Assembly (NCBI RefSeq): GCF_024347055.1
Contig: NZ_AP024895.1
Coordinates: 248,001-312,000, forward strand
Direction: 5' to 3'
DNA from: Vibrio porteresiae DSM 19223
GTDB taxonomy: Bacteria; Pseudomonadota; Gammaproteobacteria; Enterobacterales; Vibrionaceae
Length of the DNA: 64,000 nt
How positions within the stretch are numbered: the first letter of the stretch is position 1; each line of letters opens with the position of its first letter. The notes under the pieces were generated by a model, which worked only from the letters and a program-made list of their open reading frames with translations, was not told the DNA's origin and did not search any database. Positions 48,421-57,779 of the stretch are shown here, one piece after another. Made by a program: the position numbers and the translations under genes.

Positions 48421-48451
48421 AAAAAAAAGCCACTCGTGAAGGAGTGGCTTA
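48421..48451 (-). terminator. Terminator of pssA
   Basis: Stem AAGCCACTC with GAGTGGCTT around a 6-base loop; on the minus strand it is followed by eight T. It lies 17 bases after the pssA stop. Confidence 0.92.
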
Positions 48452-48468
48452 GTAATGATTTCAATGAG

Positions 48469-49809
48469 TTACAGAATTTGTTTTAACACTCGGTCTGCGC
48501 TGACTCGAGTGATTCTACGAATCAGGCGCTGAACAGGGGCTGGATAATTTTCCATCTGTTCAATTTGCATATAACTGCCAATCAAATGCGTATGCTGCAG
48601 GATATTCGCTTTCTCTTTTTCAAATTGATCTTGAAGGAGCTGATTTTCATCACGTACTAACAGTGCATTCTCTAAGTCCAATTTCCACGCTCTAGGATTT
48701 AGGTTATTACCCGTTAGTAACATATAACGTTTATCCACCGAAATTCCTTTCAGGTGAAAACTATTTTCTTCATGTTTCCACAGGTGGATAGAAAGCTTAC
48801 GTCCAGCGATGTTCGCTTCATTGATACGAGCAAAGCGACGAAGATTTAATTCATATAGGTAGGGTAACCCACCAATCGTTTTAAACTCTTGCTCTGGAGA
48901 GATATAGAAATCGTTCGCGGTTTTATCGCCAATCACGATATCTACTTTAACCCCACGGCGTATCGCCCTTTTCACTTCTTTAGCAACGCTTTTAGGGAAG
49001 TTAAAGTAAGGCGTACAAATGAAAATCTCTTCTTTCGCTTGAGCAATCATTTGAATAATGGTCTGATTTAAAAAATTACGTCTTTTACCGATGCCAACCA
49101 GCGGGGTAATCCCCACCTTATCAGAAGCAATTTTTTGTGGTTCAAACTGATAGAGAGATTGTGTCAATGATGCACGGAACTGACGAATGTCGATTCTAAT
49201 TTCTTTCGTCTTCGGTTTATCACTGGCTGATAGGTCATAGACAGCAGGATGGGCAATCATTGAGTTTTGTACGTAATTCACCATAGAGTTGGCAAGGTCG
49301 GTACTTTCAATCGTATGGTATCGGTCGAAACGATAACGTTCTTTGTAGTGTAGATATACGTTGTTGAGACTTGCGCCACTATAAATCACTTTGTCATCGA
49401 TAATGAAACCTTTAAGGTGCAGTACACCAAAAACTTCTCGACCGCGCACTGGAATGCCATATACCGGAACGGCATGCTCATATTTTTGAGCATACTCAGC
49501 GTACATAGCTGAATTACCTTGTGAAGATGCCGCACCAATCAGACCGCGTTGGGCACGATGCCAGTCAACACAGATGTTGATATCTAAACCTGGGTTACGC
49601 TGTTTTGCTTCATATATTTCTGTCAGTATCTCACGTCCTGCCTCATCATTTTCTAGATACAGTGCGACGATATAAATACGTTTTGTTGCATGACGTATTG
49701 ATTCGATCAACTGGGCGCGAAATTCTTTAGCAGAGAACAGGACATTAAAATTCTCTGGAGATAGCGCAATCGCTGGCAGCTTTTTGACAGGGTGTCTACG
49801 AGCAATCAT
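48469..49809 (-). CDS. pssA: CDP-diacylglycerol-serine O-phosphatidyltransferase
   Basis: Makes phosphatidylserine from CDP-diacylglycerol and serine, the committed step to phosphatidylethanolamine. It belongs to the phospholipase D superfamily and works at the membrane surface. It has 446 residues, near the E. coli length. Two HKD motifs are present: His131-Lys133-Asp138 in GVLHLKGFIIDDK, and the second in FHLKGISVDKRYM near residue 353. The C-terminal region is basic. It is convergent with the rRNA operon and stands alone. Confidence 0.96.
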   Translation of the reverse strand: MIARRHPVKKLPAIALSPENFNVLFSAKEFRAQLIESIRHATKRIYIVALYLENDEAGREILTEIYEAKQRNPGLDINICVDWHRAQRGLIGAASSQGNSAMYAEYAQKYEHAVPVYGIPVRGREVFGVLHLKGFIIDDKVIYSGASLNNVYLHYKERYRFDRYHTIESTDLANSMVNYVQNSMIAHPAVYDLSASDKPKTKEIRIDIRQFRASLTQSLYQFEPQKIASDKVGITPLVGIGKRRNFLNQTIIQMIAQAKEEIFICTPYFNFPKSVAKEVKRAIRRGVKVDIVIGDKTANDFYISPEQEFKTIGGLPYLYELNLRRFARINEANIAGRKLSIHLWKHEENSFHLKGISVDKRYMLLTGNNLNPRAWKLDLENALLVRDENQLLQDQFEKEKANILQHTHLIGSYMQIEQMENYPAPVQRLIRRITRVSADRVLKQIL

Positions 49810-49896
49810 AGGGATGCTTTACCTTTATATGTGCAAAATTGCGGACTAAGTATTCTACCAAATTCGCTAGTTAGATGGCTAGGAATGGTGTCCATT

Positions 49897-50331
49897 CTAC
49901 GTCTCATCCTGAAGAAAATGCATAGGAATGAGATTCTTACCATGCTGAGTGTAGCGCTGGAATAGCATTTTTAAGTCCGGTGGGAGCTCATTTTCATCAA
50001 TCGATACAAAATAACTCTGTTGATAGAAACGATCCAGATGTGAATAAGCAAAACAGTAATCTTGAGGCGTCAGAACATGTTGAACACAATAAGCGAGTAG
50101 TTGTTGTCCAATGCCTTGATTGCGAAGATTATCTGCTACCGCCATGCCAGTTAAAAGACGAAATTGGCCGACGGTTCTAAAGCGGACAAGTGCTACCATT
50201 TCTGCCTCTTGATAAGCGACAATAATAAGCTCATCACTTTTAGGCTTGGCTCCTGGATAATGTTGCTTATAGAAGCGCTTAATTAACGGAATCTTGATGG
50301 GATCAAGAGTTTCAAACTGTAGAGTAGGCAT
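49897..50331 (-). CDS. GNAT-family N-acetyltransferase
   Basis: Predicted acetyl-CoA-dependent acetyltransferase of 144 residues. The acetyl-CoA loop is seen in VADNLRNQGIGQQLLAYC (about 70-87), preceded by strand FRLLTGMAV, with YSHLDRFYQQSYFVS as the usual C-terminal motif. The substrate is not predictable. The first helix contains FETLDPIKIPLIKRFYKQHY. It is divergent from murB over a 64-base gap that must hold both promoters, and it lies before pssA on the same strand. Confidence 0.87.
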   Translation of the reverse strand: MPTLQFETLDPIKIPLIKRFYKQHYPGAKPKSDELIIVAYQEAEMVALVRFRTVGQFRLLTGMAVADNLRNQGIGQQLLAYCVQHVLTPQDYCFAYSHLDRFYQQSYFVSIDENELPPDLKMLFQRYTQHGKNLIPMHFLQDET

Positions 50332-50395
50332 TTGTTCTGTTCTGCATCGGTATCTGTTGTAGAATGCTTAGAGTTTAATAGATTACAAGAAAGCC

Positions 50396-51442
50396 ATGCA
50401 ATTTCATCTCGATATATCATTAAAGCCTTACCACACGTTTGGTATTGATCAACAGTGTGAACAATTGGCGATCGCTGAATCCGTTGATGATCTCAAATGG
50501 ATCTATCGTCACCCTGATTGGCAAGAGAAAACCAAACTCATCATTGGTAAGGGCAGTAATATGTTGTTTACTCAACCTTACCAAGGATTGGTGATTGTTA
50601 ACCGTATTATGGGTATTACTCACACTGAAGACTCGGACGCTTTTTACTTACACGTAGGGGCGGGTGAGGATTGGCCAGATTTGGTGCAATGGAGCGTGAG
50701 TCACTCAATGCCTGGTTTGGAAAATCTTGCGCTCATACCTGGATGCGCAGGCTCTGCACCTGTCCAGAATATCGGTGCTTATGGTGTTGAATTCAAAGAT
50801 GTCTGCCAATATGTCGACTATCTCTGCTTAGAGAGTTTTGAAGTAAAGCGCTTAACTCTTGCTGAATGCCAATTTGGCTATCGTGATTCTGTATTTAAAC
50901 ATCGCTTATTTAACAAGGCAGTTGTAGTCGCTGTCGGCCTTAAATTGACAAAAGCATGGCAACCTCGCTTGCAATATGGACCGTTAAAAGTGCTTGAACA
51001 TGACAGTTCTGCGCAAACCATTTATGACACTGTGTGCCATATTCGCCAAGAAAAATTGCCAGATCCAGCAAAGCAGGGAAATGCAGGCAGCTTCTTTAAA
51101 AATCCTGTCATATCTCAAGAGCAGTACCAAAGCTTATTGAATCAATTCCCGGATATAGTCGCCTACCCCGCAGGGGATGAGATGAAGGTCGCGGCGGGAT
51201 GGTTAATTGATAAAGCTGGTCTGAAAGGCATTAGTATCGGTGGAGCTCGTGTCCATCCAAACCAAGCATTGGTTATCGTTAACCAAACGGGTGATGCGAC
51301 CGCGCAAGATGTAATTGAATTGGCTGCTCATGTGTATAACACGGTTTATCAGCTATATCAGATTAAGCTAGAACATGAAGTTCGCTTTATGGCGGCAGAC
51401 AGAGAAGTATACCTATCACAATTAATGGAGAACCCTGAGTGA
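50396..51442 (+). CDS. murB: UDP-N-acetylmuramate dehydrogenase
   Basis: FAD enzyme that reduces UDP-GlcNAc-enolpyruvate to UDP-MurNAc in peptidoglycan synthesis. It has 348 residues and is of the type I (E. coli-like) family. Conserved text: LIIGKGSNMLF for FAD, LALIPGCAGSAPVQNIGAYG, and GNAGSFFKNPVIS with the catalytic Ser (near residue 230). The stop overlaps the birA start by four bases (GTGA), so the two are translationally coupled, as in E. coli. Confidence 0.97.
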   Translation: MQFHLDISLKPYHTFGIDQQCEQLAIAESVDDLKWIYRHPDWQEKTKLIIGKGSNMLFTQPYQGLVIVNRIMGITHTEDSDAFYLHVGAGEDWPDLVQWSVSHSMPGLENLALIPGCAGSAPVQNIGAYGVEFKDVCQYVDYLCLESFEVKRLTLAECQFGYRDSVFKHRLFNKAVVVAVGLKLTKAWQPRLQYGPLKVLEHDSSAQTIYDTVCHIRQEKLPDPAKQGNAGSFFKNPVISQEQYQSLLNQFPDIVAYPAGDEMKVAAGWLIDKAGLKGISIGGARVHPNQALVIVNQTGDATAQDVIELAAHVYNTVYQLYQIKLEHEVRFMAADREVYLSQLMENPE

Positions 51443-52401
51443 AAGATCATAGTGTGAAATTGAGTTTACTAAACACCTTGTCCGATGGTGTATTTCACTC
51501 TGGTGAGTCCTTAGGTCAACAACTTGGTATAACTCGTGCTGCAATTAGTAAGCACATCCAAGGGATCCAAGAGTGGGGTGTCGATATATTTCGTGTGCAG
51601 GGGAAAGGTTATCAATTAGCACAGCCTTTCATTATGCTAAGTCACGATCTTATTCAAAGCCAAGTCAGTAACCCTGTTGAGTTACACCCGATTATTGATT
51701 CAACCAACCAGTTTCTTTTAGACCGAACCGAGACGCTCGCCTCTGGTACAGTGTGTGTCGCAGAGTATCAATCGCAAGGTCGAGGTCGTCGTGGACGTCA
51801 ATGGGTATCGCCATTTGGTACCAACCTGTATTTTTCGATCTTTTGGCGTCTAGAAGCCGGAATGGCGGCAGCGATGGGACTGAGTTTAGTCGTTGGTGTC
51901 GCAATTGCAGAGGCGATTGAAAGCCTTGGTATTGAGGGTGTCAAACTGAAATGGCCAAATGACTTGTATCACAATGATAAGAAGCTCGCTGGGATTCTGG
52001 TTGAGATGTCTGGACAGGCCGGAGGTGCAGCTAACTTGGTTATTGGCATGGGGATGAACTTAGCGATGCAAGATAAAAAGGGCACGATAGATCAACCTTG
52101 GACAAGTTTGGCTGAAGTGATCGGTAACGATCAGCTGGATCGTAACCAATTAGTGGTCTCTTTTATTAAGACGCTCGATAAAGCATTAAAAAATTACGAA
52201 GTTCATGGCATGCAAGACTTCGTTACTCGTTGGAATCGCTTAGATAACTTTCTCGATCGTCCCATTCGTTTAATCATGGGAAATAATGAAGTGACGGGTA
52301 TCGAACGAGGTATAGATTCACATGGTGGCGTTCTGCTTGAAACAAATGAAGGATTAAAAAGCTTTATTGGTGGTGAAATATCTTTACGTCGTAATGATTA
52401 G
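51439..52401 (+). CDS. birA: Biotin-protein ligase and biotin operon repressor
   Basis: Attaches biotin to AccB and represses biotin synthesis genes. It has 320 residues. Residues 1-60 form the winged helix DNA-binding domain (LGQQLGITRAAISKHIQGIQ). The ligase domain has the biotinyl-AMP loop GRGRRG at 114-119 and the later KWPNDLYHNDKKLAGILVE. A small C-terminal SH3-like domain ends the protein. The start is GTG, overlapping the murB stop. The presence of the N-terminal domain means that it can act as a repressor. Confidence 0.97.
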   Translation: MKDHSVKLSLLNTLSDGVFHSGESLGQQLGITRAAISKHIQGIQEWGVDIFRVQGKGYQLAQPFIMLSHDLIQSQVSNPVELHPIIDSTNQFLLDRTETLASGTVCVAEYQSQGRGRRGRQWVSPFGTNLYFSIFWRLEAGMAAAMGLSLVVGVAIAEAIESLGIEGVKLKWPNDLYHNDKKLAGILVEMSGQAGGAANLVIGMGMNLAMQDKKGTIDQPWTSLAEVIGNDQLDRNQLVVSFIKTLDKALKNYEVHGMQDFVTRWNRLDNFLDRPIRLIMGNNEVTGIERGIDSHGGVLLETNEGLKSFIGGEISLRRND

Positions 52402-52430
52402 CGGTCAACCAATCAGCCTTCCTACTCATA

Positions 52431-52458
52431 AAAAAAGAGACCCATCGGTCTCTTTTTT
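52431..52458. terminator. Bidirectional terminator between birA and coaA
   Basis: Perfect 12-bp stem AAAAAAGAGACC with GGTCTCTTTTTT around a CATC loop, between two convergent genes. Confidence 0.94.
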
Positions 52459-52473
52459 GTCGAATTATTAACG

Positions 52474-53397
52474 CTATTTACGTAAAAGAATTTCTTCTAC
52501 CGTATGATTGTCGCCTTTGCGCAAGATGAGTTGGGCGCGAAATTTTGTCGGTAGAATGTTTTGCTGCAAGTTTTTACCATTAATGGTGTGCCAAATGGTC
52601 TGTGCTTTTTCAACTGCCGCTTCTTCGGATAGCTGTGTGTAATGGCTAAAGTAAGAGCCAGGTTTGGTAAACGCGCTAAAGCGGAATGACATAAAGCGGT
52701 CAACATACCACTCTTCGATTAAACGAGTATCCGCATCGACATAAATCGAAAAATCGAGAAAATCAGAAATAAACACGGTATGAGGTGCATGAGGGTAGTC
52801 CATACCACTTTGCAGTACGTTTAACCCTTCAATAATCAGCACATCAGGGCAATCCACCACTTTTTGCTCGTCGGTAATATCATAAGTGACGTGTGAATAG
52901 ACGGGAGCAACCACATGGCGTTCCCCTGCTTTTACATCCGAAACAAATTGTACGAGCTTACGAATATCATAGGATTCAGGAAATCCCTTTTTGTGCATGA
53001 TATTTTTTGCTTGCAACACTTTATTTGGATAAAGAAAACCATCAGTGGTGATGAGTTCCACTTTAGGATGGTTTCCCCAGCGAGAAAGCAGTGCTCTGAG
53101 CAAGCGAGCTGTTGTGCTTTTACCTACCGCAACGCTACCTGCGATACCGATAATAAAAGGGGGCGCTTTCTCTTTGTTGCCTAAGAATTGCTCGAGGACC
53201 GTATTGCGGTTCTGTCTTGCAGCAACATACAGATTCAATAAACGAGCAAGCGGTAGATAGATCTCTACTGCCTCTTTCATCGTCAATTTTTCATTGATAC
53301 CTTGTAGCTCTTTCAGATCACTCTCTGATAGCGTCATTGGGACGGTATTACGTAGATTAGCCCACTGTTCGCGATCAAAAGACAAGTACGGACTCAT
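52474..53397 (-). CDS. coaA: Pantothenate kinase, type I
   Basis: Phosphorylates pantothenate with ATP, the first and regulated step of coenzyme A synthesis. It has 307 residues. The P-loop GSVAVGKST is at 87-95. ITTDGFLYPN, EGLNVLQSG and the C-terminal FMSFRFSAFTKPGSYF (pantothenate and CoA-feedback region) are all typical. I moved the start to the ATG at 53397, giving MSPYLSFDREQW. It links functionally to PanF, which imports its substrate. It is divergent from the tRNA-tufB operon. Confidence 0.97.
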   Translation of the reverse strand: MSPYLSFDREQWANLRNTVPMTLSESDLKELQGINEKLTMKEAVEIYLPLARLLNLYVAARQNRNTVLEQFLGNKEKAPPFIIGIAGSVAVGKSTTARLLRALLSRWGNHPKVELITTDGFLYPNKVLQAKNIMHKKGFPESYDIRKLVQFVSDVKAGERHVVAPVYSHVTYDITDEQKVVDCPDVLIIEGLNVLQSGMDYPHAPHTVFISDFLDFSIYVDADTRLIEEWYVDRFMSFRFSAFTKPGSYFSHYTQLSEEAAVEKAQTIWHTINGKNLQQNILPTKFRAQLILRKGDNHTVEEILLRK

Positions 53398-53562
53398 AGT
53401 ATTCTCGACAATCTCACACATGCGAGAAAGGAACATACAATACGTGGCGAAGAATGCAAACGACAATCGCGCCATATTTCATAATTGAATAAAAAATAGC
53501 GTAAAAAGTAGTCATCCAGAGCGAATTGATTCAATTTAAGAGATTTTTTTTGAAAATAGGGC

Positions 53563-53591
53563 TTGCAAGGTATGAAATCATTCAATAGAAT
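53563..53591 (+). promoter_or_regulatory. Promoter of the tRNA-tufB operon
   Basis: -35 TTGCAA (53563-53568), 17-base spacer, -10 TAGAAT (53586-53591), followed at once by the GC-rich discriminator GCGCCCC. The first tRNA starts 13 bases later. This is a stringent-type promoter. Confidence 0.82.
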
Positions 53592-53604
53592 GCGCCCCAC
53601 TTAT

Positions 53605-53680
<76 letters not shown>

Positions 53681-53715
53681 TTTTCTCCAAGTAGTGAAAA
53701 TGGAAATGTATTTTT

Positions 53716-53800
<85 letters not shown>

Positions 53801-53835
53801 TATTGAATAGGAAATAGCACAAAGAGTTACGTGTT

Positions 53836-53910
<75 letters not shown>

Positions 53911-53923
53911 CTCATTTAAGTGT

Positions 53924-53999
<76 letters not shown>

Positions 54000-54104
54000 G
54001 CTCTAAGCAAACTTTTCCTTTTCATATATACTTTCTACCGATAATTATTGGTTACGTGGTCATACTTTTTGAACCACCTAAATCCGTACCTAGAGGGACA
54101 AGTC

Positions 54105-55289
54105 ATGTCTAAAGAAAAATTTGAACGTACGAAACCGCACGTAAACGTTGGTACTATCGGCCACGTTGACCACGGTAAAACAACTCTAACTGCAGCAATC
54201 TGTACTGTACTTTCTAAAGTATACGGCGGTGCAGCTCGTGACTTCGCGTCAATCGACAACGCTCCAGAAGAACGTGAACGTGGTATCACAATCAATACCT
54301 CTCACGTAGAATACGACACACCAACTCGTCACTACGCACACGTAGACTGCCCAGGACACGCTGACTATGTTAAAAACATGATCACTGGTGCTGCGCAAAT
54401 GGACGGCGGTATCCTAGTTGTTGCTGCGACAGATGGCCCAATGCCACAAACTCGTGAGCACATCCTACTAGGCCGTCAGGTTGGTATTCCTTACATCATC
54501 GTATTCATGAACAAATGTGACATGGTTGACGATGAAGAGCTACTAGAACTAGTAGAAATGGAAGTTCGTGAACTTCTATCTGAATACGACTTCCCAGGCG
54601 ATGACCTACCAGTAATCCAAGGTTCAGCACTAGGCGCGCTAAACGGCGAAGCACAGTGGGAAGAGAAAATCGTTGAACTAGCGAAAGCTCTAGACGAATA
54701 CATTCCAGAACCAGAACGTGCAATCGATCTGCCATTCCTAATGCCAATCGAAGACGTATTCTCAATCCAAGGTCGTGGTACAGTAGTAACTGGCCGTATC
54801 GAACGTGGTATTTTGAAAGTAGGTGATGAAGTTGCAATCGTTGGTATCCACGATACAACAACAACTACTTGTACTGGTGTTGAAATGTTCCGTAAACTTC
54901 TAGACGAAGGTCGTGCGGGTGAGAACGTTGGTGCACTACTACGTGGTACTAAACGTGATGAAGTTGAACGTGGTCAAGTACTAGCTAAACCAGGTTCAAT
55001 CACTCCACACACTAAATTCGAATCAGAAGTGTACGTACTGTCTAAAGATGAAGGTGGTCGTCACACTCCATTCTTCAAAGGCTACCGTCCACAGTTCTAC
55101 TTCCGTACAACTGACGTAACTGGTAACATCCAGCTACCAGAAGGCGTAGAAATGGTAATGCCAGGCGACAACATTCGCATGTCAGTAGAACTAATTCACC
55201 CAATCGCGATGGACGAAGGTCTACGTTTCGCGATTCGTGAAGGTGGTCGTACAGTAGGTGCTGGTGTTGTAGCTAAGATCGTTGCTTAA
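54105..55289 (+). CDS. tufB: Elongation factor Tu
   Basis: GTPase that brings aminoacyl-tRNA to the ribosome. It has 394 residues. The nucleotide motifs are intact: GHVDHGKT (19-26), DCPGHADY and NKCD. Codon use is strongly biased, as in very highly expressed genes. I chose the ATG at 54105 (MSKEKFERTKPH), with AGAGGGA upstream. Its position after the four tRNAs and before secE-nusG identifies it as the tufB locus; a second copy is usual beside fusA but is not in this window. Confidence 0.98.
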   Translation: MSKEKFERTKPHVNVGTIGHVDHGKTTLTAAICTVLSKVYGGAARDFASIDNAPEERERGITINTSHVEYDTPTRHYAHVDCPGHADYVKNMITGAAQMDGGILVVAATDGPMPQTREHILLGRQVGIPYIIVFMNKCDMVDDEELLELVEMEVRELLSEYDFPGDDLPVIQGSALGALNGEAQWEEKIVELAKALDEYIPEPERAIDLPFLMPIEDVFSIQGRGTVVTGRIERGILKVGDEVAIVGIHDTTTTTCTGVEMFRKLLDEGRAGENVGALLRGTKRDEVERGQVLAKPGSITPHTKFESEVYVLSKDEGGRHTPFFKGYRPQFYFRTTDVTGNIQLPEGVEMVMPGDNIRMSVELIHPIAMDEGLRFAIREGGRTVGAGVVAKIVA

Positions 55290-55318
55290 TTGCAATAATC
55301 GTTTGACGAAACACTAGT

Positions 55319-55346
55319 AAAAAGGGCATCATTTGATGCCCTTTTT
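55319..55346 (+). terminator. Terminator of tufB
   Basis: Perfect 13-bp stem AAAAAGGGCATCA with TGATGCCCTTTTT, 29 bases after the stop codon. Confidence 0.94.
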
Positions 55347-55523
55347 AACTGCTATCGAATGGTTTGTCGAATTGTTAATCAATCGAAAGCAGTATATTTG
55401 TAGGGCTAAGAGCATTTCTTAGTCTGAAGTGTTATGATTCAGCATTCAAAATGTTGAAAATGGATTTGCCCTGCAACAGCGGGGTTGTTGTCGTCTGAAG
55501 TAAGACTTGTGACAGGTTGGTTT

Positions 55524-55904
55524 ATGAAAGCAAAAACTGCTGAAACTCCTGATAGCTCAAGTGCGGCAGAGATCTTCAAGTGGGTTGTCACTTTTGCTCT
55601 GCTAGCTGTCGCTGTTGTGGGTAATTACCTATACAAAGATATGTCCGTTGTGATTCGTGCTGCTGGCGTGATCGTTTTGATCGCTGCTGCCCTTGGCATT
55701 GCTGCTATTACTAGTAAAGGTAAAGCTGCAGTAATTTTTGCTCGTGAATCTCGCATGGAAATTCGCAAAGTAGTTTGGCCTACACGCCAAGAAACTATGC
55801 AAACTACACTAATTGTTCTTGCTGTTAGCATCGTTATGGCCTTAGCGCTGTGGGGTATTGACGGCATTATGGTACGCCTAGTTGCTTTTGCGACTGGTAT
55901 TTAA
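55524..55904 (+). CDS. secE: Protein translocase subunit SecE
   Basis: Essential clamp subunit of the SecYEG membrane channel. It has 126 residues with three hydrophobic helices (about 20-37, 45-63 and 95-116), as in the enterobacterial long form. The conserved cytoplasmic hinge ARESRMEIRKVVWPTRQET precedes the last helix. I moved the start to the ATG at 55524. nusG follows after 19 bases, and the two form the secE-nusG operon. Confidence 0.96.
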   Translation: MKAKTAETPDSSSAAEIFKWVVTFALLAVAVVGNYLYKDMSVVIRAAGVIVLIAAALGIAAITSKGKAAVIFARESRMEIRKVVWPTRQETMQTTLIVLAVSIVMALALWGIDGIMVRLVAFATGI

Positions 55905-55923
55905 TTGAGAGAGGGTAAGATAC

Positions 55924-56472
55924 ATGAGTGAAGCACCAAAAAAACGCTGGTACGTAGTTCAAGCCTTCTCAGGATTTGAAGGTCGTGTTGCTCAGTCTCT
56001 ACGCGAACACATCAAGATCCACGGTATGGAAGAGCACTTCGGTGAAGTTCTTGTTCCTACTGAAGAAGTGGTTGAGATGCGTGCTGGTCAACGCCGTAAG
56101 AGTGAACGCAAATTCTTCCCTGGCTATGTGCTTGTGCAAATGGTTATGAACGATGAATCATGGCACTTAGTACGTAGCGTGCCACGTGTGATGGGTTTCA
56201 TCGGTGGTACTTCTGATCGTCCAGCACCAATTACTGATAAAGAAGCTGACGCGATTCTGAACCGTCTTGAAAAAGCAAGTGAAGCTCCTCGTCCTAAAAC
56301 TATGTTTGAAGCGGGTGAAGTGGTTCGTGTTAACGAAGGTCCATTTGCTGACTTTAACGGTACAGTTGAAGAAGTTGACTACGAGAAAAGCCGCCTGAAA
56401 GTATCGGTATCGATCTTTGGCCGTGCAACTCCTGTTGAGCTTGAATTTGGTCAAGTTGAAAAACTTGATTAA
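55924..56472 (+). CDS. nusG: Transcription antitermination factor NusG
   Basis: Binds RNA polymerase to raise processivity and links it to Rho or to ribosomal protein S10. It has 182 residues: an NGN domain (RWYVVQAFSGFEGRVAQSLR and FPGYVLVQMVM) and a C-terminal KOW domain (GEVVRVNEGPFADFNGTVEE). AGAGAGGG precedes the ATG. A hairpin that doubles as the rplK promoter region follows the stop codon. Confidence 0.98.
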   Translation: MSEAPKKRWYVVQAFSGFEGRVAQSLREHIKIHGMEEHFGEVLVPTEEVVEMRAGQRRKSERKFFPGYVLVQMVMNDESWHLVRSVPRVMGFIGGTSDRPAPITDKEADAILNRLEKASEAPRPKTMFEAGEVVRVNEGPFADFNGTVEEVDYEKSRLKVSVSIFGRATPVELEFGQVEKLD

Positions 56473-56489
56473 AAAAACATCTTTTAGTC

Positions 56490-56531
56490 TTGTTTAAGGC
56501 GCGAAATCTGATTATAATTTCGCGCCTTTTT
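56490..56531 (+). promoter_or_regulatory. rplK promoter embedded in the nusG terminator hairpin
   Basis: A perfect 12-bp stem (56496-56507 with 56517-56528) followed by T-rich DNA acts as a likely nusG terminator. Its 9-base loop (56508-56516) holds most of a perfect -10 TATAAT (56513-56518), with -35 TTGTTT at 56490-56495 and a 17-base spacer. Transcripts starting near 56525 would begin inside the 3' arm and so could not fold the hairpin. Confidence 0.75.
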
Positions 56532-56600
56532 ACAGGTCTCTATTGTAAATCGGGGAGCTGATCATAGATTAGCGTTTGAACCCAAATTTTAGGAAATATC

Positions 56601-57029
56601 ATGGCTAAGAAAGTTGAAGCTTATATCAAGCTGCAAGTTGCAGCTGGTATGGCAAACCCAAGTCCACCAGTTGGTCCTGCTCTAGGTCAACGTGGTGTGA
56701 ACATCATGGAATTCTGTAAAGCGTTCAACGCACGTACAGAATCTCTAGAAAAAGGTCTACCAACTCCAGTTGTTATCACTGTATACAGTGACCGTTCGTT
56801 CACATTCGAAACTAAGACTCCACCAGCAGCAGTTCTTCTTAAGAAAGCAGCAGGCATCAAGTCTGGTTCAGGTCGCCCTAACACTAACAAAGTGGGTACA
56901 GTAACTGAAGCTCAAATCCAAGAAATCGCAGAAACTAAAGCTGCTGATATGACTGGTGCAGACGTTGAAGCTATGAAGCGTTCTATTGCGGGTACTGCTC
57001 GTTCAATGGGCCTAGTGGTAGAGGGTTAA
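56601..57029 (+). CDS. rplK: 50S ribosomal protein L11
   Basis: Binds the GTPase-associated centre of 23S rRNA; needed for RelA sensing of uncharged tRNA. It has 142 residues. The N-terminal AYIKLQVAAGMANPSPPVGP is typical, and its Lys residues are targets of PrmA, encoded at 18.4 kb. The rRNA-binding C-domain includes PPAAVLLKKAAGIKSGSGRP. The 68-base leader before it is where free L1 binds in E. coli to shut off L11-L1 synthesis. rplA follows after 4 bases. Confidence 0.98.
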   Translation: MAKKVEAYIKLQVAAGMANPSPPVGPALGQRGVNIMEFCKAFNARTESLEKGLPTPVVITVYSDRSFTFETKTPPAAVLLKKAAGIKSGSGRPNTNKVGTVTEAQIQEIAETKAADMTGADVEAMKRSIAGTARSMGLVVEG

Positions 57030-57033
57030 TACA

Positions 57034-57735
57034 ATGGCTAAACTAACTAAACGCATGCGTACTATCCGCGAAAAAGTGGATGTAACTAAAGAGTACGACA
57101 TCAACGAAGCTGTTGCTCTTCTTAAAGAACTAGCTACTGCTAAATTCGTTGAATCTGTTGACGTTGCTGTTAACCTAGGTATCGACGCTCGTAAATCTGA
57201 CCAAAACGTTCGTGGCGCAACTGTGCTACCACACGGTACTGGTCGTGATGTACGTGTTGCTGTATTTACTCAAGGTGCAAACGCTGAAGCTGCTAAAGCT
57301 GCAGGCGCTGACCTAGTAGGTATGGAAGATCTAGCTGACCAAGTTAAGAAAGGCGAGATGAACTTCGACGTAGTTATCGCATCTCCAGATGCAATGCGCG
57401 TTGTAGGTCAACTTGGTACCATCCTTGGTCCACGTGGTCTTATGCCAAACCCTAAAGTTGGTACTGTAACTCCTAACGTTGCTGAAGCTGTTAAGAACGC
57501 TAAAGCTGGTCAGGTTCGTTACCGTAACGACAAGAACGGTATCGTTCATACTACGATTGGTAAAGTGTCTTTCGACGCTGCACAAATCAAAGAAAACCTA
57601 GAAGCTCTTCTAGTTGCTCTTAAAAAAGCAAAACCATCAGCAGCAAAAGGTGTTTACGTTAAGAAAGTAAGCATCTCTACCACTATGGGTGCTGGTGTAT
57701 CAGTAGATCAAGCAACACTATCTGCTGCTATTTAA
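57034..57735 (+). CDS. rplA: 50S ribosomal protein L1
   Basis: Forms the L1 stalk near the E site and controls release of deacylated tRNA. It has 233 residues. The signature MPNPKVGTVTPNVAEAVKNA is intact at about residues 130-150. In E. coli it represses its own operon by binding the rplK leader. It is tightly coupled to rplK, and a promoter for rplJL lies just after it. Confidence 0.98.
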   Translation: MAKLTKRMRTIREKVDVTKEYDINEAVALLKELATAKFVESVDVAVNLGIDARKSDQNVRGATVLPHGTGRDVRVAVFTQGANAEAAKAAGADLVGMEDLADQVKKGEMNFDVVIASPDAMRVVGQLGTILGPRGLMPNPKVGTVTPNVAEAVKNAKAGQVRYRNDKNGIVHTTIGKVSFDAAQIKENLEALLVALKKAKPSAAKGVYVKKVSISTTMGAGVSVDQATLSAAI

Positions 57736-57740
57736 TGCAT

Positions 57741-57779
57741 TTGCTTAGGCGCAAAATTAGTGTATAATTCTGCGCCTAA
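57741..57779 (+). promoter_or_regulatory. rplJ promoter embedded in a hairpin
   Basis: -35-like TTGCTT (57741-57746), 16-base spacer and perfect -10 TATAAT (57763-57768). A 9-bp inverted repeat TTAGGCGCA with TGCGCCTAA (57745-57753 with 57771-57779) encloses the -10. The discriminator is GC-rich (TCTGCGCC). It corresponds in position to the E. coli P-L10 promoter. There is no T-run, so the hairpin is not a standard terminator. Confidence 0.68.
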
